DNA from: Haplomitrium mnioides | Lineage: Eukaryota > Marchantiophyta > Haplomitriopsida > Calobryales | DNA: 23,361 nt | Assembly (NCBI GenBank): GCA_049999725.1 | Contig: JBNGIS010020156.1 | Location: 1 to 23,361, forward strand | Direction of reading: 5' to 3' | Part shown: positions 9,619 through 21,000 of the stretch, in pieces | Position numbering within the stretch: the stretch's first letter is position 1 | Layout of the letters: each line of letters begins with the position of its first letter | The notes under the pieces: generated by a model | Database searches by the model: none | What the model saw: only the letters and a program-made list of their open reading frames with translations | Told to the model about the DNA's origin: nothing | Position numbers and translations under genes: made by a program

Positions 9619-10998
9619 TCATACACAACAGAGCTTAACGCAATTGGCATTCACATGGACAACAAAGGTTGTACTATCTAATGTGGAAAGGCTGAGGTAG
9701 CAATGGGGATGGACAACTGTCACCCTGTAAGGGCCAGACCAATGGGTAGTAAACTTGGGAGCAAAATGTAAGAATCTCATGTCAAAAACCAAAACCAGGT
9801 AATTGGTCACAAATGTGCGCATTGTGATTGTTTTATCATGGGAAAGCTTCATGCGGTGCTGATGGGCAAAGTGCAGATCTGAGGCCTGAATCCTATCCTC
9901 TTTCAATTGTTCTAAAGTTGCCAGTCGATGTTGCAAGGACTCTAAGGGTCCTAATCTATTGGAAATGGCAACCCGCAAAGAAGGGACCCGTATTTCAATG
10001 GGCAGTAAGGCCTCTTGCTTGTAGACTAGGTAGAATGGTGTAAAACCTGTAGCTACCTTGGTCATGGAGCGATAGGCCTATAAGGCTGTAGGTTAATGCT
10101 CATCCCAGTCATATATGTGATGTGAGATAGTTTTGGTTAGAATGGCTTTCAAAATTTTGTTGGTACTCTCTGCATGGCCATTGGCTTGAGGATGGTATGC
10201 TGTAGATTTGCGATGGAGGATGGAGTACAGAGCTGTGAAGGCTTCAATGACCTCGTTCAGGAAATGAGTGCCGCGATCACTAACCAACTCTAAAGGGCAG
10301 CCATATCTAGTCAAAACCTGGGAATAGATGAACGAAGCAACTGATATTGCACTATCGGCAGGAAGTGCGATAGCTTCCGCCCACTTGGTAACATAATTAG
10401 TAGCTACCAGTATATACTAGCTTCGTCTTGTGCAAGAAGGTGGGGTAATAGGACTTATGAAGTTCAGCCCCCATTTCTCAAAAGCGGAGAGGGGTAAGAT
10501 AGACACTAAGCGCATCTCTAGATTATGTGTAGGCTTTCCTATTCTTTGGCAGATGTCACAGATGCGAGCAAGTTTGTGAGAATCTACAAATAGCGTAGGC
10601 CACCAATAACCAAAGCAAAGTACTTTTCTGGTGGTGGTCTTGCTCACAAAATGTCCTCCATATGCAAAGGTGTGGCAGGCGTATAGAACCTGCATGGTCT
10701 GTGGTGGTACGAGACATCTTCTCAAGACACCATCCATACCCATTTTGTAGAGAATACCAGAAAGAATAGTGTAAGGGCCAGCCAATCTGGTGAAGACTTG
10801 TCGCTGATAAGACTTGAGATGTGAAGGAAGAGTGCCATTTGTGAGGTAAGCAATCATATGGATGTACCAAAGGTTGGTAGCCAACTGCTTGTACGGTGGA
10901 TCAAGGCTAATCTCTATAGTGAGCAAGGTAGATACGTGGGAAACCCACAAGTCTGGAGAAGTATCGTCCAAGGAGTTGGGTTCAAGAATGCCAGACAC
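9619..10998 (-). pseudogene. Gypsy-2 integrase (nearly full length, inactivated)
   Basis: One reading frame covers the enzyme. Zinc module: CHTFAYGGHF ... RICDICQRIG keeps the His-His-Cys-Cys set. Catalytic core: the first acidic residue is lost, GLNFIS instead of GLDFI (Asn codon at 10462-10464), and LVSDRGTHF and QANGHAESTN supply the second Asp and the Glu, 35 residues apart. The C-terminal part has HWSGPYRV (GPY motif) and ends VNANCVKLCCV at 9619, without a chromodomain. Stops occur after CTRRS, after YDWDEH and at TAL-stop-AYRS; the last is at a conserved Trp. The D-to-N change is a single G-to-A transition on the coding strand, like most of the stops. Confidence 0.93.
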
Positions 10999-11508
10999 AC
11001 AGGATAAGAGATCACAATTCTCATGCTTGGTGCTTGGTCAAACCTGGAGCTGGAAATTAAACTCTTGGAGAAGAAGGACCCAACAAGCGAGGTGGCCAGT
11101 AAGATCATGCTTGTTAATGATGTACTTTAAAGAGTCATGATCTACGACAAAAGTGAAAGGATAGCCCAGAAGGTAATGTCAAAATTTCTGAACTGCATGG
11201 ATGAGTCCAAGGGCCTCTCGCTCAGTAACATTGTAATTTCTCTCAACCAAGCTGAGTTGATGTCTAGCATAATAAATAGGACATTCTTTGTCCTCTTAAA
11301 TTTGGGTCAGTATTGCGCCCGTGGCAGTAGAAGAAGTGTCCACCATCACTAGAAAAGGAAGAGACCAATCGATAGGAGCTAGAAAGGGCAGAGAAGCCAA
11401 GATATATTTTAAGGCTTGAAATGCTTGTTGAAAGTCCTCAATCCAGACAAAGGGAATTGTATGCCTTGTCAACTGATATAGAGGAGCAGTGATCTTAGTA
11501 TAATTCAA
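10999..11508 (-). pseudogene. Gypsy-2 RT thumb remnant and RNase H
   Basis: The frame begins GYCLNYTKITAPLYQLT, the end of the RT connection region, then shows FLVMVDTSSTATGAILTQ (first Asp of RNase H), VTEREALGLIHAV (Glu) and FVVDHDSLKYIINKHDL (Asp). Three stops interrupt it: after LTQI, in QKF-stop-HYLLGY and in FQLQV-stop-PSTKHEN; the last two fit Trp or Arg codons changed to TGA. The frame is the same as integrase. Upstream it abuts the deletion junction where RT should be, and the frame there is not shared with protease. Confidence 0.9.
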
Positions 11509-12330
11509 GCAATAGCCTAATGTGATACTGGTATACAGAGGCTGGGATTTCTGTCATCTCATCATACTCCCAAGCAAAAACATCAATGTATTTGTGGATA
11601 AGTTGCAAGAAGGCCGATTCTTGGGCCTCATAAATTCCCTCATAGACTTTTAGACTTTTGTGTTCCGTTGGGAGAATTGGTAAGTCCTTAAACTGTACTT
11701 CTAAAAAGTTGCATGTGAGAAAGAGATTGCCAAAAGGATCAAGAGTATTATTTTCCATTTCTGAGACCAAGAATCGAGAGGTTGTATCCACCAAAGATAA
11801 ATTTGTAAATTGCTTCTCTAGAGATTGAGAGGATGGAGAAGGGGTTTGTGTATACATTGAGAGAACTACTCTCTGTTCTAGAGGTCCAATGGTCAGCGTT
11901 CCATCTGCAAAATCCAATTGTGCGTGGCTTTGTTTAAGGCATGGATGCCCAAGAAGTAAGGGATATTGATTACGTTGCATTATGCACAAGACCAAATAAT
12001 GAACCAAGTATTCTTGATTTGCAAAGAGAGTGGGCATATTTTTGAGAACTCCAAGGGGCAAAACATTGCTGCCATCCGCAAGGCGAAGAACCAAGGAGGT
12101 TTTCTATAAGGCACTAGTCGGATATCCAATAGAGCTCATGGTATGCTCTGTCATAATGTTAACCGCAGAACCAGTGTCCAAATATGTTGCTGGAATCATT
12201 ATGCCATCTATGAGGACAACAGTGGCCGGTGTTCCGGGGTCATATAAGGAGACCATGTGGACGACAGATAAGGCATCTTCATCAGAAAGCAGCTCTGCCA
12301 TTGGATGAGGATTCGAAACCAGACTGAGAG
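11495..12330 (-). pseudogene. Gypsy-2 aspartic protease with RT N-terminal stub
   Basis: The protease active site is intact: IPATYLDTGSAVNIM, catalytic Asp codon 12176-12178. The later YPLLLGHPCLKQ is the LLG motif, and one stop falls between them (after PTSAL). The following linker leads to FLQLIHKYIDVFAWEYDEM and SVYQYHI, the first residues of an RT domain. Within a few codons (near 11515-11530) the sequence jumps to the end of the RT connection region. About 220 residues of RT, including both catalytic motifs, are absent (inferred deletion of roughly 0.65 kb). The junction also changes frame. Confidence 0.9.
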
Positions 12331-14091
12331 GAATGAAAGGAGTAGAAGAAGAAGGATCCTCGATTGGAAGCGCTGAAGGTGTGCGACGTGTAGCTGCTTT
12401 GGGCTTGTTGGCCTTAACTAAACAAGTTGCTTGGGCGTTCTTCCGAGGCATGACCAAGGCAGATCGAAGGGAATTGCGAGAGGGCGCACGGAGGCGCAAA
12501 AGCTAGCCAATGAACATGTGTGCACGCTGTTGAGCAACATCTGCAAATATATCATATGGTGCAATGTTCTGCAAGGACAAGGAGAGAGCCTTGCACTTAT
12601 AACGCCTCATAGGAATCCCTTTGGCGGTCTTCTTGGGAGGGAGAGGCAGAGCTTCAGCTACAGCGGTATGGTCTGAGCCAATAGAGGGAATATTCTGGTC
12701 GAGTGGAACATGAGGAGAAGGAATAAGATCCACAACAATGTGCACTGGAATCCTGTAAGGGAGATTAGCACGAGCATTGAGTGTGGCCGGATCAGTGGAA
12801 AAGTTAAGCCGAGGCGCTCGTGCTAGTAGGGCAGCTAAAGGAGAGGCTGCCCCTACACAGGGTTCCTCCTGACAAAGAGGGGCAACAAGTATGGCCAATT
12901 GAGCCCCATAGCGCAAGGTAATATTGACTGGGATCACTTGAACTTGCTGGACATTTTGTGGTAGACCAATGTTTGATGTAGTAGGGAGAGGGAGAACTGG
13001 AGTCACTTGAGAGGCACCCAATAGCTGAGGCTAAGGGGCAAGTGCCAACGCCAATTGTTGAGCTGCTTGAGTTTGATTGGGTTGGATCTAGTAATACGTA
13101 ATATGTTGTGGCAGAGGAGCGTACCTTGTTTCAAAATTCTGAGATTGTTGTGGTGTTGATTGATATTGCTGTGTTGGTTGATATTGTGGCTGCTGATATT
13201 GTGGAGCCTGCTGGTAGTCTGTTTGATTGTAACCAGCTTGGTGTTGTTGGGGAGCATGTTGGTTATGTGGATAAGACTGATAGTTTTGTTGTTGCCTATA
13301 CTGAGGTTGTTGTGGAGCCTAATAAGCATTAGAGTTCTATCCTTGATGTCCAAACCGATTGTTGTAAGGTCGTGGTTTGGGTAACCTTGATTTGGTCGCT
13401 AGTACATAGGTTGAGGTCTGTTCTAATAGTATTGCTTTGTACGAGGGTGAGGGCATTCTCTGGATAGATGATCAGGGCTCTAGCAATTATAATAGGTCTG
13501 TCCCATAGGAGGCCTATATTGAGCATATGGAGGATTGCCTCCTTGTTGTGTGGTTGCTTGTGGGTAGCTCTGTTGATGATAAGGGGCTAGTTGTGCAGCC
13601 AACTAAGCTTGGTATATATGAGCAGGGATTTGACTTGCGGTTGGCGCCTCTTGAGGCAAAGTGGGAGAAGCCAACGCTGATGTAGGAGGAGGAACAATAG
13701 CCATATTGACAGTAGTACTTGACTTGGCTTCCACTACTCGAAGCCTTCTCCAGATAGGACAAACAATAGTCTTATGGTCGGAGAACAAGCTTCTAAGGAA
13801 GAGTGTTGCTGATTACATTTAGTGCACCAAACATTGGCAGAATGAGATTGTGTATTTGGTCCAGCACCTGACTGTACCATCTATATTTTCATGTTTGCCA
13901 TCTGGTTAGCAAGAAGATTTGAGATATCATTTCTGACTTCTGTCTTGAACTCAGCAAATTCATCTTGACGTGAGTTAGAAGCAATGGAGGATTCAGATCT
14001 AGTAGGAATTGTTGGATTCTGTTGTGAGTGAGTCGGTGTAGCAAACCTGATTACATGTGAGGCACCATAACTCAGAGTGCTCATGTTGGGC
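12331..14091 (-). pseudogene. Gypsy-2 Gag C-terminal part (zinc knuckles, Gln-rich tail)
   Basis: This continues Gag from the other side of the solo LTR. Near 13810-13840 a Cys/His cluster (WCTKCNQQHSSLEAC) resembles a zinc knuckle. A second knuckle near 13455-13500 reads YYNC-stop-SPDHLSREC, with the first Cys apparently changed to Tyr. The frame shifts near 13770-13790 and again near 13378. From about 13350 to 13080 comes a striking Gln/Tyr/Pro-rich tract (APQQPQYRQQQNYQ and YQQAPQYQQPQYQPTQQYQ): 25 Gln in about 62 residues. A Pro/Leu/Val-rich spacer and a Lys/Arg stretch follow (about 13020-12400) before protease. At least five TAG stops lie in this part. Confidence 0.85.
14087..14091. other. 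Target-site duplication, left copy (TGGGC)
   Basis: TGGGC here is repeated exactly at 16859-16863, on either side of the inserted LTR. Five bp is the usual duplication size for LTR retrotransposons. Confidence 0.75.
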
Positions 14092-16858
14092 TGTTTTGAC
14101 TCGATTTGGGCTATCATGGGGATAGCGGGGTAAGACCCTAAAGGATCAGAACCTTATTCGTGAAGTTGGAAGAAGAGATAGGAGAGAGGGAAGAAGTAGA
14201 TGCGAGGGAAATAGAAGAAGTGTGGAGAAGGAGAGGGAGACTAGAAGGGTAAGAGGTATCGGGAAAGCATAAAGAAGAACTTTGACATTGCGTCTGAATT
14301 ACTTATGTTCGTAAAAAGCAACAACACACCCAAACTCAGTCCTCACTCAATCAATTCTCTCAAACACCATAAACTATCCTATTCCATCATACACAACACT
14401 ATTCAGCTCCTCATCCTGTCACGCTTAACATTCAGACAAACGACATACTAACTCTGAAAAGGATCAACAACATGGAAACGCATAGAAATCCCAATTCACA
14501 TCTACAGATTCTACCAACTAGAAAACTCAGAAATTCTGCAATGAGCACTTTATATATCTCAGGTAACACAATATAATATCACAGTTTTGTTCCCATTCCA
14601 AGGTTCGACTATCGACTATACGGTGACTCTCCTCATATATTTTTTTCTTTCGGAACACTTAACACCGGAACTTTTACGCACTTTCGGACTACACACATCA
14701 CATATGACTCTGAATTCAGAACAAGGTACCACGCTGGATATGACTTCAACAAAACAAACAGAACTCACACACGAAAACAACAAAACCGATTTTACCCTCT
14801 ATGTATATGATACCTTAACTAGTTTGGCCTTACCCTCTTGGTCGCGCAAGAATCTTCCACGAGCTGACATTGATCTTCAGAGTGCCCTTGATTGCTTACA
14901 ATGACCGTCCAGACCCACAGAAATTGTTTCCCACCAATTCTAAGCTCTTCCCAAACTTTTCATGTCTCATATTTTTATCATTTTCTCCAACTTTAACTCC
15001 TTGCCAAAAATTCCAGAAACATCCAAATACTCTGTTCTTCCTTTAGACATAATTCCTTGTCATCACACTACTCCAAAAATTCTTCCTCCTGTTCCCAGAA
15101 TAAATCCCCAAACACTGCAAAAATTATATTCCACTTGTATTTTCCTTCCTTGAAACCTCTTCCCAAATCTACTAACTTATTAGTCCGCTCGTAATAAGAA
15201 CTTCCACCCAAAGATTCTCTAGTATATTCCTGATGCTTTCCCTTGCCATAAGAACTACAAAGCCAATATGCCCCCTATTTGCTATAAGAACACTTCATTA
15301 TACCCTCCTTAACAACTTCCTCTTTCTCCTTCGTATACTGTCTTTCTTCGTCATACAGATTTTTTTCGCACAGCGCCTGATTTCATAGACCTTCACAGCT
15401 CTCACCGATCGCAGCGTTTGGTTGGGCAAGCGGGCTCAATACTTCGTCAACAGCTCCTCGCCCATGAATTCATCTTGCCTTTGCGAGTCCTTCATCCCCC
15501 ATGCAGGTGTATTGCGTCTTCACTTCAAGAGCAGCCTTCGTCGTCACAGCAGTCACTCATCGAGCAGATTTTCGTACAGTACTTGGCATCATCGACAACA
15601 TTTCGATCTCTCCTCTTCTTCCATTTCGTTTCACCATTTCGATTCCTTCCATCCTAATGCTCTTCCTTTGTCCATGGATGTTGCTTCTTCCTTCGAGTAC
15701 TTAGCCTTCTTCGAGCTGCAATCAGTCGAGCGCAGACCTCTATTCAACAGTCCCTTCCCCAGCGATTTGCCTCACAATTGTCGTTCGATCAACCTCCTTT
15801 TACCATGCATCTCGAGGATGTTCTGCTGTTGCTCCTTGAATCCAGCCAGCTCGTCGAACAGATTGTTGCGCAGCCGATTGTTGACACCCCCCACTCGATC
15901 ACGCCTATGCGCTTGGACAGCAGCTCAATATCCAACCTTCAGATTCATCAGTCCCTGTATTTTTGAATTCCCCTCTTCCATTCCATTGGTGTACAATCGC
16001 ACTGTTGCTGCAGGAATTCTGACTGCAGTGATCTGCCTTGTGTGCTCATAATCGACTTGCGTTACTTAATTCGATCGTTGCTCTTCACTTGCTGCAGATT
16101 TTCCTTCCACGGCTTGTACAACCCAAAGTTCAGGCACCTACTCCATCGAGACACTCCACAAACATTTCCATGTGTTCTTCACCAATCCGATCTACCCCTG
16201 CTTCAAACTTCATGAATCTTCATGCTCCTCAAGTTCGTCCCCGCTCCAGCCGCCATGCTCCATCGACAATCCATGTTCTCCAAAAATTCACGTGGGAGCC
16301 TCCATAGCCAAAATTTTCCCTTTAAATACTTTCACTAACCCTAGCTCATTTTTCTTTTTCCCCAATTAATCTCAGCCATTGATTGATGTAGATCTCCACC
16401 ATCGATTTAATGTGCTTTCTCCATGGCCTCTAGCTTAGGTATAATATTATTTTAATACAAAAATACTAATTTCTAAATTTCTACTCTACTAATTGCTCTT
16501 TTGACAAACCGACTTTCACGTACGAATACGGACACACACACGCACATAACAGATACATATATACTTACAGAGGAGATTATTTTTTTCTGACTCATTTTTC
16601 GTCACCTTGCATTCCTTTGTACGCCGATAATGTCGTTGGGACTTCGTGATACCTATACTCGCAAAAATACACAAATACGATGAAAATAATATTAAAATTG
16701 TTTTTTTCCGAACAAGATTCCTCTTTTCCGATGATGTCGAGGATGTCCACTGTTGCTCATACTCGCCATTTTTGCTCCACATGACTCAATTTCTTCGCTT
16801 TGTTCCTCCTACACGTTGTCTCCAAGTAGAACTCCATTGCACCTCTCCGGGCCTAACA
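14092..16858 (-). repeat. Solo LTR (about 2.77 kb) inserted in Gypsy-2 gag
   Basis: It starts TGTTTTGAC and ends GGGCCTAACA, giving TG...CA termini and a TGTT/AACA inverted repeat, between perfect TGGGC duplications. Deleting it with one TGGGC copy joins the two gag halves in frame (SSPSKTP then NMSTLSYG). There is no coding domain inside; open frames here are C/T-rich and show no recognisable motif. Orientation is judged minus because landmarks run in the same order as in the Gypsy-2 LTRs: GCCAAAATTTT at about 16308, TAGCTTA at about 16430, CA-rich tract at about 16530, terminal CCTAACA. An alternative start at 14084 (TGTTGGGC) gives a longer inverted repeat but no target duplication. Confidence 0.85.
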
Positions 16859-16863
16859 TGGGC
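16859..16863. other. Target-site duplication, right copy (TGGGC)
   Basis: An exact copy of 14087-14091, immediately after the CCTAACA end of the solo LTR. It belongs to the interrupted gag codons. Confidence 0.75.
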
Positions 16864-17561
16864 GTCTTGCTAGGGGAAGAGAAAGCGACCAAAGCGAAGC
16901 GTTCTCTCCTCAAAAGCATTTTTTCGTATGAGGTAGCCACTTGAATGGCTCTGCCTAAGGTCTATGGATCTTGGAGCAGCAACACATGCTCTTGAATGGA
17001 ATTAGGTAGACCTTTTATGAAGAACCTTATTTGATCTTTTGCTGGTGGGAGAGTTCTTTTCTTACTAACAACTACTTTAAATCTAATGTTGTAGTCATGA
17101 ATGGACTCTTCAGCATATATTCGAATGCAAAAGAGATCATCCCAAGTATGATCAAAGTGGTATGCTGGACAAAAACGGTCCAGAAAAGCGGAACAAAGAT
17201 TAGGTCATGAAACAATGGCAGCGACTTCTCTAAAATACCAGGTAATGGCATCGCCATCTAAGGTAGTTTGGAACTGATGCCTGAGAACATCTTCAGGATC
17301 TCCTGTATCGTCAGCTAAGGCCTGAAAAAGATTCAGATGCATGTCCGTATCTACACGGTCAACCACCATTTGGCTAGTAAAATTTTGGCATGTATACCTC
17401 AAAGGCAATGGCGGCTGAAAAACCATCGTTGGTTCCTGATTAGGAACAAGAGAGGGGGACCTGGATAGCTGAGTCTTCTTTCTAGGATGCAAAGGACACA
17501 GACACCTATGGACGTACCTATCAGATCAAGAAAAGGTAGGAAGTGGAGGAGGACGCTTCAT
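16864..17561 (-). pseudogene. Gypsy-2 Gag N-terminal part (capsid domain)
   Basis: The frame can start at ATG 17561 (MKRPPPLPTFS), giving a basic, Pro-rich N-terminus. The capsid domain is of Retrotrans_gag type: LNLFQALADDTGDPEDVL, DAITWYFREV, CSAFLDRFCPAYHF, ESIHDYNIRFKVVV, FFIKGLPNSIQEHVLLL, then AIQVATSYEKMLLRRERF. Three stops break it: one near 17526 (fits Arg CGA to TGA), one after AAIVS and one after LLQDP; the last two stand where Trp is expected. The frame runs directly into the C-terminal part once the solo LTR is removed, so the LTR landed in a gene that was one open frame. Confidence 0.88.
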
Positions 17562-18077
17562 ACACCAATTGAAGCAACCGTGATCCCCTCAGATTCAGGA
17601 CTAGACTCCAAGACTCCAGAAAATGGATGTGCCACAAAAAGAAAAGAAACTTGTAGCCCACGGCCTCTGGCCCAACATGCAAATGCGAACTTAATTGACA
17701 AAAGAAAGGTGTGGCACACCTCAGATCTGGAATGGAAGAGAACTAGGCTGGATCAAAGAGAAACTCGATAGTTTATGGGATATAAAGAGACCGACTCCAA
17801 GAGAACTAACTAAAAAGCACGAAGAAGACAAAAAACTACTATAGAGAGCGAAGGATAGTAACAGGTTCTATGTGTTCAAAACTAAGAGTGTCCAATGGAA
17901 TCTATGTAGCTAACCACCAAAGAGTATCGATGGTTTCCACCTACATAAAAAGTGGTCAAAGGTCATGTCACATGCTTCAGCCATTTCAGCAAAAGACATA
18001 TTGGTTGCAGGGGTCTCATTGTGTCCCATTAAAAAACCACTAAAAAAAACTATCAAGAAAGACAAGGCAAGAGAAAG
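17562..18077 (-). other. Gypsy-2 leader with short upstream open frame
   Basis: This lies between the primer-binding site and gag. A 39-codon frame (18029-17910) opens with ATG soon after the primer-binding site and reads MGHNETPATNMSFAEM then AEACDMTFDHFL before stopping. It is in the same frame as gag, but stops lie between them. It might be an upstream peptide, a leftover of a longer Gag N-terminus, or chance. Nothing else recognisable. Confidence 0.5.
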
Positions 18078-18091
18078 CGGCAGCGGCGCCA
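18078..18091 (-). other. Gypsy-2 primer-binding site (tRNA-Asp type)
   Basis: The minus strand reads TGGCGCCGCTGCCG, beginning one base after the LTR's terminal CA. It matches the common plant site complementary to the 3' end of tRNA-Asp (TGGCGCCGTTGCCG) at 13 of 14 bases. That site is typical of Athila-like Ty3 elements. It sets the inner edge of the 5' LTR at 18093. Confidence 0.85.
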
Positions 18092-18092
18092 C

Positions 18093-21000
18093 TGTTAGGT
18101 CTTGATGTGCAGAGCATATCAGGAGGAGCCCTGTATTTTGGTCGATGTTGTAGTATACAACATAAATTCTAGATATGAGTAACTTGGTTAGAATAGAGAT
18201 ACACTTGGTCATGGTGGTAGTCATGTCCACCAGAACTCAAAGGATAGTGAGGGTGCTTCTTCCGTTAGGATTGGCTAAGGACCTGCACACAACTTTGGGC
18301 TTGTTAGTTGGTCATTTGGTTAAGAAATAGTAGCCCATAAAAGAAATGAAATAACTTGAATACATCTGAATTTTAGATGTTTCAATTGGGAAGGATAAAA
18401 CAAGATAGATGCGTAAATTGAAATCACAAGCATTCACAATGACAAGAATAGCACTTTACTGAATAAGTGTTTAACTGATAATGAATGCAACAATTTTCGG
18501 AACATTCGACTTCCCATTTGGGTATAACTTCTCTATCTCTTCCCTCTCTTCTATCCTTACTAGAATGACGATTCCTACTCATCTGTCAATAAGAATCCCA
18601 CCACAAATACAACTACTATTACACTATGGAATTTGACTAACATTCCACATAAACTCCTCGAAATACAGAACACAAGGCATATTCTAATAAATGGACAAGA
18701 ATTGAACACACGTACAAACATACAACAACAAATATTTTCAATTTTTGGTTACCTTAGCTACCGGCCACCCACCACTATGGGAAAGTAGCCAACCCACATG
18801 GGGTACTTGCAATATTTGGAACACTCCCCACTCACACACCTTGCAACCCTCATGCTAGTCTTGTACAAGATCTTATGTGCCACCCCTTCAATAATCCTAA
18901 GATCTTCTTCCTCATCCCATCAACTTTCTTCCCAATCCTCAATCTCCGATCCCCTTCACCCACGATTCCTCTCATACTCCTATTCTGACTCAATATCTTA
19001 TGTTCGGACTTAACCCTTACAGTCTTATACCTTCACCCCAACAAGGAACGTTTCCCATGTTTTGAGCTGCCTTACGTTTCCCGTCATAACAACTATAGGA
19101 CCACAGAACACCCCCCTCTTGCTACTCTGTCGGAACCCCCAAATAGCCAAGGGTCGTCAGTTCCTATATCAAGGGTTGTGTCCATGGCTTCATAGCTCTC
19201 AATGTATACGTTCTCATAGTAAAGCCTGTCTTCCCCATTAGTCAGTTCGTGTTGATTTTTTTTTAAAAATTTTCACCTTTCCTCCAGCGACTCGACTAGT
19301 GACTATCACGAACAACCTCCTCCATGAATTTCAGTTTGTCTTTGTATTTTCAGGTCTAGCTTATGATCGCAAGTCGCTGGGCCGCCTTCGTACTTGGTTT
19401 CCTGACTTCTTCACTTCTTCCACGGCAACAATTTCATCAAGCATATTTTCACTGGAATGGTAGGTGTTGAGTCATTCGTTGCGCAGATCTTCCTATTTTG
19501 CGTATGATACATGACACCTCTGTCTCCTCCTTCGACGACTACCTGCAAGCTGATCTGCTTTGATTTTGTAGCAGTGCTCTTAGCGCCCACGTCTGTCCTT
19601 CCGGCGTCATTCAAAGGTATTGCCGAAGGTCTGAACTCCTCAGAGTAATCCTCTCCTCGAATGCTACATCTCTGTGCCTTGCGGTTCATTCCTTCCCATC
19701 CTTCCCAAAATCAGAAGCAGCCCTTGTGACTGTAGCACCTTCATGCAGGTATGTCTATGCCTCCCTTCTTCATTCAAACGATTCCTCTATCGAAAAATTC
19801 CTCTAAGGATGATGTTTCGTTGTATCTTTTGGCATTAGCGAATGCCTGTTCTGGGCTCGCAAGTACTGCAATCCTCATGATCCCCTCGTCTTTTTCTTGT
19901 CACATTCGTGCCACTCCGACATGGAGTCCATGTAACACGCACTTTCTCCAATCAATTCCTGATGAAACTGTTCTGCCCTCAACTGCGGACTTGTCTTCCC
20001 TTTCTTGCAATGCAAGGAAATAATGTGGCGCCTTCAGCCCACCAACCCAGTGCGGTTCGAGAGCTGCTTCTTGCATCAACATGCTCTACATGCCAACACT
20101 TGCAATTGTCTATGTTTTCTAGCTACATTCATACGGGGAGCATTTCGCCACATCATAGAATCACCTTACGACCTCTTTCTTGTCCGTAACCTGCTATTCA
20201 CGGTTTAGTAGCCAGTTTCATTTTGCATTGCCCCTACATTCCAGACTAATACGACTTCCGGGGAACGCAATCTTCTTCCTCAATTCACGACTTCGAGTCT
20301 CAATCTCTACATGTAAGTGGAACACATAATATCGGGGTCTACGCAGGTCCATATGTTTCACCAACACCCACCTTCATCAAATCATTCCTTAACCGTTCTT
20401 GCCTCCTATACAATGCTTGTTGACTCCCATGCACTACTTCTACGATGGCCTCTCCCATGCTGTCGAAGTCCAGTACTTCAAGGTGCCAGTACTCATTTTC
20501 AGAAATTCTTAATTGAATCAATCAACAATCAACTCCCTTTAATGTGCCACCATTCGATCTACACTACCGCTTGTGCCCACTTGGTTACCAAGGTCTATCC
20601 ACTGCCCAGAATGGCACCCATGAATTCCTCAAGGAAGTTTCATCTTAATCATTTTTGTGCGACACCTCCACACAACTTACCAACTTCGTCATGGGGACAA
20701 TTTCTTCAACACCGCCAAGAATAATATAGTATATATGCCTTTTTGAGTTGTCTTTGGTGGCACCTACATCAGCATCTCCAAGAACGGCACACGAACCACC
20801 TCTAGCCAAAATTTTTCTTCACCCAAGAAAAGACACCACTCCCAAGAACCAAGAGCAAGCCCTCCCATGTTCTTTCTTAAAGTCGGCCCTAACTCCTACA
20901 CACTAGAGTTTTTTCCCCTTTTAATTTCTGCCCTTGGATCTAATCAATCTACGCCATCTATTTTAACCCACTTTTTTTTCTCATCCTATTTTAACTCACT

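Noticed and set aside
13003-13353. Asn/His/Ile-rich open frame on the minus strand
   Set aside because: It is an out-of-phase reading of the Gln-rich Gag tract; the neighbouring frame continues Gag in phase with protease.
15422-16051. A 209-codon plus-strand open frame (and overlapping ones) suggesting a gene
   Set aside because: It lies wholly inside the solo LTR, is rich in Ser, Phe and Pro as expected of C/T-rich DNA, overlaps equally long frames in other phases, and shows no domain motif.
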